From: Rubrivivax sp.
GTDB taxonomy: Bacteria; Pseudomonadota; Gammaproteobacteria; Burkholderiales; Burkholderiaceae_C
Length of the DNA: 64,000 nucleotides
Direction: 5' to 3'
Assembly: GCA_022843905.1 (NCBI GenBank)
Contig: JALHMT010000004.1
Coordinates: 191,205 to 255,204, forward strand
Shown: piece after piece, positions 44,068 through 51,498 of the stretch
How the letters are laid out: the number at the start of each line of letters is the position of its first letter
How positions within the stretch are numbered: position 1 is the first letter of the stretch
The notes under the pieces: model-generated
What the model was told of the DNA's origin: nothing
Database searches by the model: none
The model's input: only the letters and a program-made list of their open reading frames with translations
Made by a program: the position numbers and the translations under genes

Positions 44068-44877
44068 TCAGGCCGGGACGTGGCGTTGCAGGAAGTCGAT
44101 GACCGCGGCGTTGAAGGCCTCGGGCTGCTCGACATTGGCGATGTGCCCGGCGTCGGCCAGGCAGACGAACTCGGCGCCCGGCACACGCACGGCCATCCGG
44201 CGCATGACGTCGGGCGGCGCCGTTCGGTCGTGCTCTGCAGCGAGCATCAGCGTGGACACGCGCAGCGCAGCCAGGTGCTCGCGGCGGTCGAACGCGGCGA
44301 TGGAGCGCAGCGCCGAGCGGTAGGTGGCTTCGGGCACGCGCGACATGATGTCGATGGACACCTGCAGCGCGAGGGGCCGCGCCGCCGGCGACACCATCGC
44401 CGGGACCAGCCGGCGCGCCATGCCTGCCATGCCCAGCCCGGCGTCCAGTGGTGCCAGGCGTTCGGCGACGAACTGAGCCTGCCACGCGCCATCGGCCTTG
44501 CCGAAGGCGGCCGAGGTGCAGGCGAGGACCAATGCATCGACGCGGGCCGCTGCAGGCCCGCCGCACGCCAGCAGTTCCTGGGCCACCATGCCGCCCATGC
44601 TGTGGCCCAGCAGCACGGTGCGTTCGGCGTGCAGCGCCTCCATCACGGCCGCCACACCGTCCACCAGGGTCTGCATGGAAGGCGAGCCCAGGCTGGCCGA
44701 AGCTCCGTAGCCTGGCAGGTCGATGGCCACCGCGCGGTAGCCCGCAGCCGCCAGCGCGCGTGCCGTGCCCGAGGCGTCGTCGGCCCACATCGCCTGCCCG
44801 CCGCCGATGCCGTGCAGCAGCAGCACCGCCGTGCCGCCGCGGCCGTGCTCGGTGAAGGCAGGAAGCGCGACGCTCAC
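44068..44877 (-). CDS. Alpha/beta hydrolase
   Basis: A 269-residue soluble hydrolase with the full catalytic triad: nucleophile Ser in LLGHSMGGMVAQE (about residue 94), Asp in AAEHDRTAPPD and His in ADAGHIANVEQP near the C-terminus. The oxyanion motif VLLLHGIGGGQAMW is near residue 18. The overall look is of the PcaD (enol-lactonase) type. It overlaps the NicX-like gene by four bases. In nicotinate degradation the same-fold enzyme NicD follows the dioxygenase NicX and releases formate from N-formylmaleamate; here that role is inference from order only. Confidence 0.88.
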   Translation of the reverse strand: MSVALPAFTEHGRGGTAVLLLHGIGGGQAMWADDASGTARALAAAGYRAVAIDLPGYGASASLGSPSMQTLVDGVAAVMEALHAERTVLLGHSMGGMVAQELLACGGPAAARVDALVLACTSAAFGKADGAWQAQFVAERLAPLDAGLGMAGMARRLVPAMVSPAARPLALQVSIDIMSRVPEATYRSALRSIAAFDRREHLAALRVSTLMLAAEHDRTAPPDVMRRMAVRVPGAEFVCLADAGHIANVEQPEAFNAAVIDFLQRHVPA

Positions 44878-45908
44878 AGCAGCACGCCCTTCTCGACCAC
44901 CGCCTGGCCGTCCAGCCGCACGGTGCAGCCGCGCAGCGGCAGGTCGAAGTGGCCCAGGGTGTGGCGGCCGGCGACTTCGTTGGCGCCAGTCGAGTAAAGG
45001 AAGTTGCCCGCGAAGGCGCGCAACTCGGTGCCGTTGAAGTCGGCCTTGTCATAGAAGGCCATGGCATCCCAGCGCGCCAGCCGGTTCAGTCCCCAGCCAA
45101 CGTGCGAGACGGCGTAGGCCGAGGCGTCGCCCCAGGCTGCGAAGTAGCCGCGCATCAGTTCGGCGTCCACGCCGTCGCCCTGCACCTGGGTGACGTGGTC
45201 GTTCTCGATGACCAGTCGCACGGGGTCCTGCAGGTAGCGCTTGAAGGTGAGATTGACGTCGCCGCGGTCGAGCACCAGGGTGCCGGCCACGGTGCCGGCC
45301 GCCGGGAAGGCCAGCACCAGGCCGCCGGGCCAGTGCGACAAGGTGCCCGGCCTGGCGGTGAAGCCCCAGACACCACCCACCCGGGCGCCTTCCAGCGAGA
45401 TGCGCAGATCGGTGCCCGCCGCGCTCTCGACGTGCATCTGCCGTGCCGCCTTCAACCGCTTCATGGCGTCGCGCGCCTGGGCTTCGTCTTCGGCACGCGG
45501 CAGGCAGCGCTCGAGGATCTCGGGGTGCTCGTTGCTGATGGCCAGCACGCGCGCCCCGCCCTGCAGGATGCGCGGCAGCTCCACCGCGTGCTGCAGGCCT
45601 TCGACGGTGCAGTCGGCGACGAAGACACTGGCGGCCAGCGCCTGCACCACGGGTTCGAGCTGGCCGATGGCGTCTGACGCCCCGGTGGAACGCACCGGCA
45701 CCGGCGCCGCCAGGGGCCGCCCCGGCAGCACGACTTGGAAGGCCCGCGCGCCCAGCCGCGCCAGCGCCAGTTCGCTGAGCTGCACCAGCACGGGCCGCGA
45801 CTGCGTCTCCGACAGCACCGCACAGGCATCGCCGTTGCGCACGCCGCAGCGAGCGAAGACCTCGGCGAACATGTCGATCCACTTCGCTTCGATGCGCTGT
45901 ACGTTCAC
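44874..45908 (-). CDS. NicX-like (2,5-dihydroxypyridine dioxygenase family) protein
   Basis: A 344-residue protein resembling the NicX/M29-like metalloenzymes. NicX opens the ring of 2,5-dihydroxypyridine with Fe(II) and O2. The shared C-terminal pattern is visible: HWPGGLVLAFPAAGTVAGTL, DRGDVNLTFKRYL, YAVSHVGWGLNRLARW, FAGNFLYSTGANE and GHFDLPLRGC. Histidines in SHVGWG and GHFDLP and the aspartate in FDLP match the NicX metal ligands as I remember them. The GTG at 45908 overlaps the flavin reductase stop (GTGA), which decides the start. The substrate is not shown: the N-terminal half differs from true NicX, so another ring compound or a peptidase-like role remains possible. Confidence 0.78.
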   Translation of the reverse strand: MNVQRIEAKWIDMFAEVFARCGVRNGDACAVLSETQSRPVLVQLSELALARLGARAFQVVLPGRPLAAPVPVRSTGASDAIGQLEPVVQALAASVFVADCTVEGLQHAVELPRILQGGARVLAISNEHPEILERCLPRAEDEAQARDAMKRLKAARQMHVESAAGTDLRISLEGARVGGVWGFTARPGTLSHWPGGLVLAFPAAGTVAGTLVLDRGDVNLTFKRYLQDPVRLVIENDHVTQVQGDGVDAELMRGYFAAWGDASAYAVSHVGWGLNRLARWDAMAFYDKADFNGTELRAFAGNFLYSTGANEVAGRHTLGHFDLPLRGCTVRLDGQAVVEKGVLL

Positions 45909-46420
45909 AGAATCTCTCCCAGCAACCGGTAGTGGCCGGCCTGGAACAGCAGAGGAGGCACCGGGGCTTCGCTCAGGCGCAGCACGCGGCCGATGAAGAG
46001 CTGGTGATCGCCGGCGGTCTGGTGGGAGACGCTCTCGCACTCGAACACCGCCGTGCAGCCGGTGAGCACCGGCGCCCCGCCCTCACCCGCGGTCCAGGCG
46101 CCTTCGGAAAACTTGTCGGGCGTTTGCGAGGCGAAGCGCCTCGACAGATCGACCTGCGCTTCGGCCAGCACGTTCACCGCAAAGTGGCTGGCCTGCTGGA
46201 AAACGGGCAGGCTGGGGCTGCTCTGGCGCAGCGACCACAGCACCAAGGCCGGGTCGAGCGACAGGGAGTTGAAGGAATTGGCCGTCAACCCGACCGGCTG
46301 GCCGTCGGCGCCGAGGCAGGTGATGATGGTCACGCCCGTGGTGAAGCGGCCCAGGGCATTGCGCAAGGCCTTGGTGTCGAACGGCGCCGCTTCGGCGGGG
46401 CGCACGGCGTCGGCCTTCAC
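45905..46420 (-). CDS. Flavin reductase family protein
   Basis: A 171-residue flavin:NAD(P)H reductase of the HpaC type. Conserved parts are GRFTTGVTIITCLGADGQPV, GLTANSFNSLSLDPALVLWS and GDHQLFIGRVLRL. Such enzymes supply reduced flavin to a separate monooxygenase; the only flavoprotein candidate in this operon is the acyl-CoA-dehydrogenase-like gene. Its ATG overlaps the moaE stop by four bases and its stop overlaps the NicX-like GTG by four. Confidence 0.92.
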   Translation of the reverse strand: MKADAVRPAEAAPFDTKALRNALGRFTTGVTIITCLGADGQPVGLTANSFNSLSLDPALVLWSLRQSSPSLPVFQQASHFAVNVLAEAQVDLSRRFASQTPDKFSEGAWTAGEGGAPVLTGCTAVFECESVSHQTAGDHQLFIGRVLRLSEAPVPPLLFQAGHYRLLGEIL

Positions 46421-46905
46421 GGAACCGCCGCGTTGTCGGCCTGGATGCCCCAGCGGCGCAGCGCGGCATCGTCGCTCACACGCGCGTCGACCCAGCGCGC
46501 GCCCTGGGCGGTGGCTTCCTTCTTCCAGAACGGGGCCTGCGTCTTCAGGTAGTCCATCAGGAACTCGCAGCCCTGGAAAGCCTGGCCCCGGTGCGTGGCG
46601 CTGACAGCCACCAGCACGATCTGGTCGCCCGGGCCGAGCAAGCCCACGCGATGCACCACGCGCGCGGCGCGCAGTTCGAAGCGCTGCACGGCCTCATCGA
46701 TCATCTTCTCGATGGCGGCTTCGGTCATGCCCGGGTAGTGCTCCAGTTCCATCGTGGTGACGGATTGACCGTCGTTGCGGTCGCGCATGGTGCCCAGGAA
46801 AGTGGCCACGGCGCCCACGCCGTGGTCCATGCGGCGCAGCGCGGCCACCTCGGTCGACAGGTCGAAGTCGTCGGACTGGATGCTCACGCGGGCCGTCGGT
46901 TTCAT
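46417..46905 (-). CDS. moaE: Molybdopterin synthase catalytic subunit MoaE
   Basis: A 162-residue large subunit of molybdopterin synthase, which with thiocarboxylated MoaD puts two sulfurs on precursor Z. It shows GAVATFLGTMRDRNDGQSV, LEHYPGMTEAAIEKM, RVGLLGPGDQIVLVAVSATH and the active-site lysine in LKTQAPFWKKE (about residue 125). It is separated from moaD by dapA on the other strand and is coupled by ATGA to the flavin reductase, so it appears to head the catabolic-looking operon. Confidence 0.95.
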   Translation of the reverse strand: MKPTARVSIQSDDFDLSTEVAALRRMDHGVGAVATFLGTMRDRNDGQSVTTMELEHYPGMTEAAIEKMIDEAVQRFELRAARVVHRVGLLGPGDQIVLVAVSATHRGQAFQGCEFLMDYLKTQAPFWKKEATAQGARWVDARVSDDAALRRWGIQADNAAVP

Positions 46906-46927
46906 GGTGCCTTCATTGTCTCATCGC

Positions 46928-46933
46928 TAGAAT
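46928..46933 (+). promoter_or_regulatory. Putative -10 box upstream of dapA
   Basis: TAGAAT seven bases before the ATG of a small open frame at 46941. A start site here would make that frame leaderless and give dapA a leader of about 240 bases. No good -35 is seen. Confidence 0.35.
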
Positions 46934-46940
46934 CGACGCC

Positions 46941-47036
46941 ATGTCCTTGCGGCCCCTGCCCCCGATGCCTTCCAGGCCGACTGCGAACCCTTCGCAGGCG
47001 CAGGGTCGCAAATCGAAAAAGCAGTTGCTCGTCTGA
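46941..47036 (+). CDS. Small open frame in the dapA leader (31 residues, possible leader peptide)
   Basis: ATG at 46941 to TGA at 47034-47036 encodes 31 residues beginning MSLRPLPPMP and ending GRKSKKQLLV. Three lysine codons (AAA, AAA, AAG) fall within four positions near the end, and AAA is uncommon in DNA of this composition. A GCCGTCG...CGACGGC hairpin follows at about 47053-47075. It lies between a TAGAAT box and dapA, a lysine-pathway gene. No Shine-Dalgarno. May be chance. Confidence 0.3.
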   Translation: MSLRPLPPMPSRPTANPSQAQGRKSKKQLLV

Positions 47037-47179
47037 CCGGGGCTCCTGCTGCCGTCGTCAGTCGAGCGACGGCAACGGCTCCAACCGCCGCGGCACTGCG
47101 GCGCTCCCCGACTGAACCGACGCCTTCGTTCGCCCGACCCGGCACCTCTAGCGGTCGGTGTTCGTGAATGGAGTGAACG

Positions 47180-48055
47180 ATGGAACGTGGAGCGACGAAC
47201 TTCGGCGGGATCTGGATCCCGCTGGTGACCCCCTTTCGCGAGGGCCGTGTCGACCGGCCGGCGCTGGCCCGTGTGGTGAAGCACCTGGCCGCGCACGAGG
47301 TGGCCGGCTTCGTGGCCTGCGGCAGCACCGGCGAGGCCGCGATGCTGGACGCCGATGAGCAGGCCGAGGTGCTGGCCACCACGCTCGATGCGGCCCAGGG
47401 CCTGCCGGTGCTGATGGGCTTGTCCGGCGCGCGTCCCGAGGCCGTGGCCGCCAGGGCTCGGCAACTGGCCGACGCGCATGCGGTGGCCGGCTACCTGCTC
47501 CCTGCGCCGGCCTACGTGAAGCCATCGCAGTCCGGTCTGGCGGCGTACTTCGAACACGTCGCCACGGCCTCGCCGAGGCCGGTGGTGGTCTACGACATCC
47601 CGGCGCGCACGGGCGTGCGCATCGAGGTCGCCACCCTGCTGGGGCTGGCTGCGCACCCGCGCATCGTGGCGGTGAAGGACTGCAGCGGCGACCGCGCCGC
47701 CGCCGAGGCGCTGCTGGCCGATGGCCGGCTGGCGCTGCTGTGCGGCAACGACGACGAACTGTTCGACCAGCTGTCGCGCGGGGCGGTGGGCGGCATCACG
47801 GCGTCGGCCCAGGCCGCGCCTGCGGCGTTCGTCGAGCTGTACCGCCTGCTGGCCGCGCAGCGGCTGCACGAGGCGCGGGCCTTGTGGCGCCGCCTGGGGC
47901 CGCTGGCGCGTTGCCTCTTCGCCGAGCCGAACCCCGCGCCCTTGAAGGCCGTGCTGAGCCGCCAGGGTTGGATGCACGACGAACTGCGCGCACCGATGCA
48001 GGTGGCCAGCGCGGTGACGGCCGAAGCCGCGCTGCAGGCGCTCGGCGGCGTGTGA
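47180..48055 (+). CDS. dapA: Dihydrodipicolinate synthase family protein (DapA-like)
   Basis: A 291-residue TIM-barrel lyase of the DapA/NAL family. The pyruvate-binding motif GSTGEAAML is at about residue 48, the tyrosine and arginine site VVYDIPARTGVR at about 135, and the Schiff-base lysine in RIVAVKDCSGD at about 162. The arginine after YDIPA matches that used for the aspartate-semialdehyde carboxylate in true DapA, so lysine biosynthesis is the best guess, but many relatives act on other keto acids. A GGAG-like site precedes the ATG. Plus-strand gene lying between moaD and moaE, which are on the minus strand; its stop touches the moaD stop with no gap. Confidence 0.88.
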   Translation: MERGATNFGGIWIPLVTPFREGRVDRPALARVVKHLAAHEVAGFVACGSTGEAAMLDADEQAEVLATTLDAAQGLPVLMGLSGARPEAVAARARQLADAHAVAGYLLPAPAYVKPSQSGLAAYFEHVATASPRPVVVYDIPARTGVRIEVATLLGLAAHPRIVAVKDCSGDRAAAEALLADGRLALLCGNDDELFDQLSRGAVGGITASAQAAPAAFVELYRLLAAQRLHEARALWRRLGPLARCLFAEPNPAPLKAVLSRQGWMHDELRAPMQVASAVTAEAALQALGGV

Positions 48056-48313
48056 TCAGCCGCCGGTGACGGGCGGGAAGAACGCCACCTCGGCGCCTTC
48101 GGGCACGACGGCCGATTCGTCGGCCATCACCTGCTGCAGCGCGCATCGCACGGCGCGCTGGCGCGACAGCACCTCGGCGTGGCGACCGCCGCGGCCGATG
48201 AGCTGGTCGCGCAGCTGGCCCAGCGTGCTGCCGGGCGGCAGCTCGACGTGGTCCTGCGGACCCAGCGCTTCGCGCAGCGAGGCGAAATAGCGCACGCGGA
48301 TCAAGGCGGCCAC
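48056..48313 (-). CDS. moaD: Molybdopterin synthase sulfur carrier MoaD
   Basis: An 85-residue ubiquitin-like protein: beta-grasp start IRVRYFASLREALG, and the C-terminal VAFFPPVTGG whose Gly-Gly is thiocarboxylated to pass sulfur to MoaE. Directly abuts moeA (stop to start with no spacer). Its stop is back-to-back with that of dapA. Confidence 0.94.
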   Translation of the reverse strand: MAALIRVRYFASLREALGPQDHVELPPGSTLGQLRDQLIGRGGRHAEVLSRQRAVRCALQQVMADESAVVPEGAEVAFFPPVTGG

Positions 48314-49561
48314 TCAGTTTCCGATCAGTGAAGTCATGGGCAGGTAGCGTACGACATCGCCGCGGCGGATGATCTGGCCCGACGGGTTGTCCACGAGGCC
48401 GTCGGCCCACACCGCCGAGGTCAGCACGCCGGAGCTCTGGTTGGGGAAGAGCTCGACGCGGCCCTCGGCGCCCAGGCGCACACGCAGGAATTCGCGCCGC
48501 TTGTCCGGCCGGGGCCAGTCGAAGTCGGCCACCAAGGGCAGCGGTGCCGGCAGCGCCGCCGGCATGCCCTGCAGCACGCGCAGCACGGGGCCGACGGCCA
48601 GCAGGAAGGTGACGAAGCTCGACACCGGGTTGCCCGGCAGGCCGATGAACAGGGCCGCACCGCCTTCGCTGCGGCGCACGCTGCCGAAGGCCAACGGCTT
48701 GCCCGGCTTGATGGCGATCTGCCAGTTCTGCAGCGTGCCTTCGGCCAGCACGGCCGGGCGCAGGTGGTCTTCCTCGCCGGCCGAGACGCCGCCCGAGGTG
48801 ATGATGAGGTGATTGCCCGCCGCGGCGCGGCGCAGCACTTCGCGCGTGGCGTCCAACCGGTCGGGCACGATGCCCAGGTCGGTCACCTCGCAGCCCGCGG
48901 CCTGCAGCAGGCCGCGCAGCGTGAAGCGGTTGGAGTTGTAGATCGCCCCGGGCTTCAGCGGATGGCCGGGCATCACCAGTTCGTCGCCGGTGGAGAACAC
49001 GGCCACGCGAGGACGGCGCAGGACCTGCAAAGTGGCCGCGCCGACCCCGGCGGCCAGGCCCAGGGCCTGCGGCGACAGCCGGGTGCCACGGTCCAGCACC
49101 GTCGCGCCGTGCAGCACGTCTTCGCCGCGGCGGCGGATCCATTGGCCGGGGTTCGGCACGACGTTCACGCGCACGCTGCTCCCGGCCTCGGCCGTGACCG
49201 CTTCGCACTGTTCCTGCATCACCACCGCGTCGGCACCGGCCGGCACTTGCGCGCCGGTGAAGATGCGCGCGGCCGTGCCGGGCTGCAGCACGGCCCCCAC
49301 CACCCCGGCAGGGATGCGCTGGCTCACCGGCAGCAGCGTGCCGGCCGCAGCCACGTCGGCCGCGCGCATCGCATAGCCGTCCATCGAGGTGTTGTCCTCG
49401 GGTGGCACGTCCAGCGTAGAGACCACGTCCTGCGCCAGCACGCGGCCCAACGCGTCGAAGGTCGACAGCTCTTCGGACTGCGACAAGGCATGCGGCGCCG
49501 CGCCTTCGCGCAGCAGCGCCAGCGCCTCGTCCAGACTCAGCAGGGGGCGGGGATCAGCCAT
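48314..49561 (-). CDS. moeA: Molybdopterin molybdenumtransferase MoeA
   Basis: A 415-residue enzyme inserting molybdate into adenylylated molybdopterin. Conserved parts: DVPPEDNTSMDGYAMRAADV, FTGAQVPAGADAVVMQEQ, FSTGDELVMPG and TSGGVSAGEEDHLRPA in the MPT-binding domain, and GLPGNPVSSFVTFLL. Length is normal. Overlaps mobB by eight bases and is followed at once by moaD. Confidence 0.96.
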   Translation of the reverse strand: MADPRPLLSLDEALALLREGAAPHALSQSEELSTFDALGRVLAQDVVSTLDVPPEDNTSMDGYAMRAADVAAAGTLLPVSQRIPAGVVGAVLQPGTAARIFTGAQVPAGADAVVMQEQCEAVTAEAGSSVRVNVVPNPGQWIRRRGEDVLHGATVLDRGTRLSPQALGLAAGVGAATLQVLRRPRVAVFSTGDELVMPGHPLKPGAIYNSNRFTLRGLLQAAGCEVTDLGIVPDRLDATREVLRRAAAGNHLIITSGGVSAGEEDHLRPAVLAEGTLQNWQIAIKPGKPLAFGSVRRSEGGAALFIGLPGNPVSSFVTFLLAVGPVLRVLQGMPAALPAPLPLVADFDWPRPDKRREFLRVRLGAEGRVELFPNQSSGVLTSAVWADGLVDNPSGQIIRRGDVVRYLPMTSLIGN

Positions 49562-50078
49562 GGAACTCGTACTCGAATCGTTCGCCGCTGTTCATCAGGA
49601 AGGCGGCCACCGCGGCAGCGTCGCTGCGCGCAAACACCGGCCGCAGCGTGGCCACGGGCAGGGCGTCGGGGGCGTCGGTGGCCAGGGCCACGACGAAAGG
49701 GTCGTCGGGATACACGGGAGCGTCGGCCTGTCCCGGCTGCCACATCTCGATGCGCAGCAGGTCGGCGTGGCGGAAACCTTCCACCAGCGCCCAGTCGACC
49801 TCGACCAGTTCGGCCAGCAGCTGGTGCACCTTCACATCGACCTCGACCTCGAACTGACGCTGCTTGACCACCCGCCAGGGCGAGGCCGTCACCACCTCGA
49901 AGGCGCCGGCCTCGCGATGGCGGTGGCTGTCCTTGCCGGGCACGTCGATCTCGAAATCGCGCCGCATGTGCTTGACCACCGAGACCCGCTGGCCGGCACG
50001 GCGCAGTTCGGCGATCAGGCCCTCGATCAGGGTCGTCTTGCCCACACCCGAGGGGCCGCAGATGCCGCAGACCTTCAT
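49554..50078 (-). CDS. mobB: Molybdopterin-guanine dinucleotide biosynthesis adapter MobB
   Basis: A 174-residue GTP-binding helper of MobA. The P-loop GPSGVGKTTLIEGLI is at residue 8, followed by VSVVKHMRRDFEIDVPGKDS and the acidic ALVEGFRHADLLRIEMW. The ATG at 50078 starts right at the P-loop domain as in relatives; the upstream in-frame extension overlaps thrC. Lies seven bases after thrC and overlaps moeA by eight. Confidence 0.93.
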   Translation of the reverse strand: MKVCGICGPSGVGKTTLIEGLIAELRRAGQRVSVVKHMRRDFEIDVPGKDSHRHREAGAFEVVTASPWRVVKQRQFEVEVDVKVHQLLAELVEVDWALVEGFRHADLLRIEMWQPGQADAPVYPDDPFVVALATDAPDALPVATLRPVFARSDAAAVAAFLMNSGERFEYEFHG

Positions 50079-50085
50079 CGCAACG

Positions 50086-51498
50086 TCACACCGCGGTGTG
50101 CTTTTCGATGTAACCCTTGACCTGGCCCGCATCGACGGGCATCACGACGAAGCGCTTGGGCAGCTTCTCGATGCCCTGCAATGCCGCGGGCGGCGCCGGG
50201 TCGCGGCCGATGGCCTCGCGGATCGTCTCGGCGAACTTCGCCGGCAGTGCGGTTTCCAGCACGATCATCGGCACGCCGGGCTCCAGGTGCTCGCGCGCCA
50301 CCTTCAGGCCGTCGGCGGTGTGGGTGTCGATCATGGTGTCGAAGCGCTGGAAGGCGTCACGGATGGTCGCCAGGCGATCGGCGTGCGTGCTGCGGCCCGA
50401 GACGAAGCCGAAGCTGGCCGCCGGCGCCATCTCGGACGCGCCCAGCGTGAAGCCGCCCTTCTGCGCGATCTCCTGCCCGAACAGCGACTGCACGCGGGCA
50501 CCGTCACGCGCCAGCAGGTCGAACACGAAGCGCTCGAAGTTGCTGGCCTTGCTGATGTCCATCGACGGGCTGGAGGTTTCGTGGGTCTCGCTGCTGCGGC
50601 GCACCCGGTAGGTGCCGGTGCGGAAGAACTCGTCGAGCACGTCGTTCTCGTTCGTCGCCAGCACCAGGCGGCGGATCGGCAGGCCCATCATGCGCGCCAC
50701 GTGACCGGCGCAGATGTTGCCGAAGTTGCCCGAGGGCACCGCGAAGCTCACCACGTCCGTGCTGGTCTTCGTGGCTTGGAAGTACCCGGCGAAGTAATAC
50801 ACCACCTGGGCCAGCAGGCGCGCCCAGTTGATGGAGTTCACCGTGCCGATCTTGTGGCGGCGCTTGAACTCGAGGTCGTTGCTGACGGCCTTGACGATGT
50901 CCTGGCAGTCGTCGAAAACGCCTTCGACGGCGATGTTGTGGATGTTGGCGTCCTGCAGGCTGAACATCTGCGCCTGCTGGAACGGGCTCATGCGGCCGTG
51001 CGGGCTGAGCATGAAGACGCGCACGCCCTTCTTGCCACGCATCGCGTACTCGGCGGCGCTGCCGGTGTCGCCGGAGGTCGCTCCCAGGATGTTCAGCTCT
51101 TCGCCCCGCCGCGCCAGTTCGTATTCGAAGAGGTGGCCCAGGAGCTGCATGGCCATGTCCTTGAAGGCCAGCGTGGGGCCGTTGGACAGCGCCTCGATCA
51201 GCACGCCCTCCCCCAACGGGCGCAGCGGCACGATCTGCGGCGTGCCGAAGACTTCGGCCGTGTAGGTCTTGCGGCACAGCGCGCGCAGGTCTTCGCTCGG
51301 GATGTCGTCGATGTACAACGACAGCAGCTCGAAGGCCAGCTCGGCGTAGGGCAGCGTGCGCCAGCGCTGCAGCGTGGCGTCGTCGATGCGTGGGTAGTGC
51401 GTCGGCAGGTACAGCCCGCCGTCGGGCGCCAGGCCTTCGAGCAGGATGTCGGAGAAGCCGCGCGGCGTCTTGTCGCCGCGGGTGCTGATGTACTTCAC
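50086..51498 (-). CDS. thrC: Threonine synthase ThrC
   Basis: A 470-residue PLP enzyme making threonine from O-phosphohomoserine. The family start MKYISTRG is present, with the PLP lysine in NGPTLAFKDMAMQLLG (about residue 108), GATSGDTGSAAEYAM for phosphate binding, and VNSINWARLLAQVVYYF. The long (type 2) form is usual for proteobacteria. Overlaps hom by four bases and is followed by mobB. Confidence 0.97.
   Translation of the reverse strand: MKYISTRGDKTPRGFSDILLEGLAPDGGLYLPTHYPRIDDATLQRWRTLPYAELAFELLSLYIDDIPSEDLRALCRKTYTAEVFGTPQIVPLRPLGEGVLIEALSNGPTLAFKDMAMQLLGHLFEYELARRGEELNILGATSGDTGSAAEYAMRGKKGVRVFMLSPHGRMSPFQQAQMFSLQDANIHNIAVEGVFDDCQDIVKAVSNDLEFKRRHKIGTVNSINWARLLAQVVYYFAGYFQATKTSTDVVSFAVPSGNFGNICAGHVARMMGLPIRRLVLATNENDVLDEFFRTGTYRVRRSSETHETSSPSMDISKASNFERFVFDLLARDGARVQSLFGQEIAQKGGFTLGASEMAPAASFGFVSGRSTHADRLATIRDAFQRFDTMIDTHTADGLKVAREHLEPGVPMIVLETALPAKFAETIREAIGRDPAPPAALQGIEKLPKRFVVMPVDAGQVKGYIEKHTAV

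Noticed and set aside
42632-45067. An 811-codon frame across the hydrolase, acyl-CoA dehydrogenase and synthetase genes
   Set aside because: Arg/Ala/Gly-rich shadow in another frame of the same strand; the three real genes have intact catalytic motifs.
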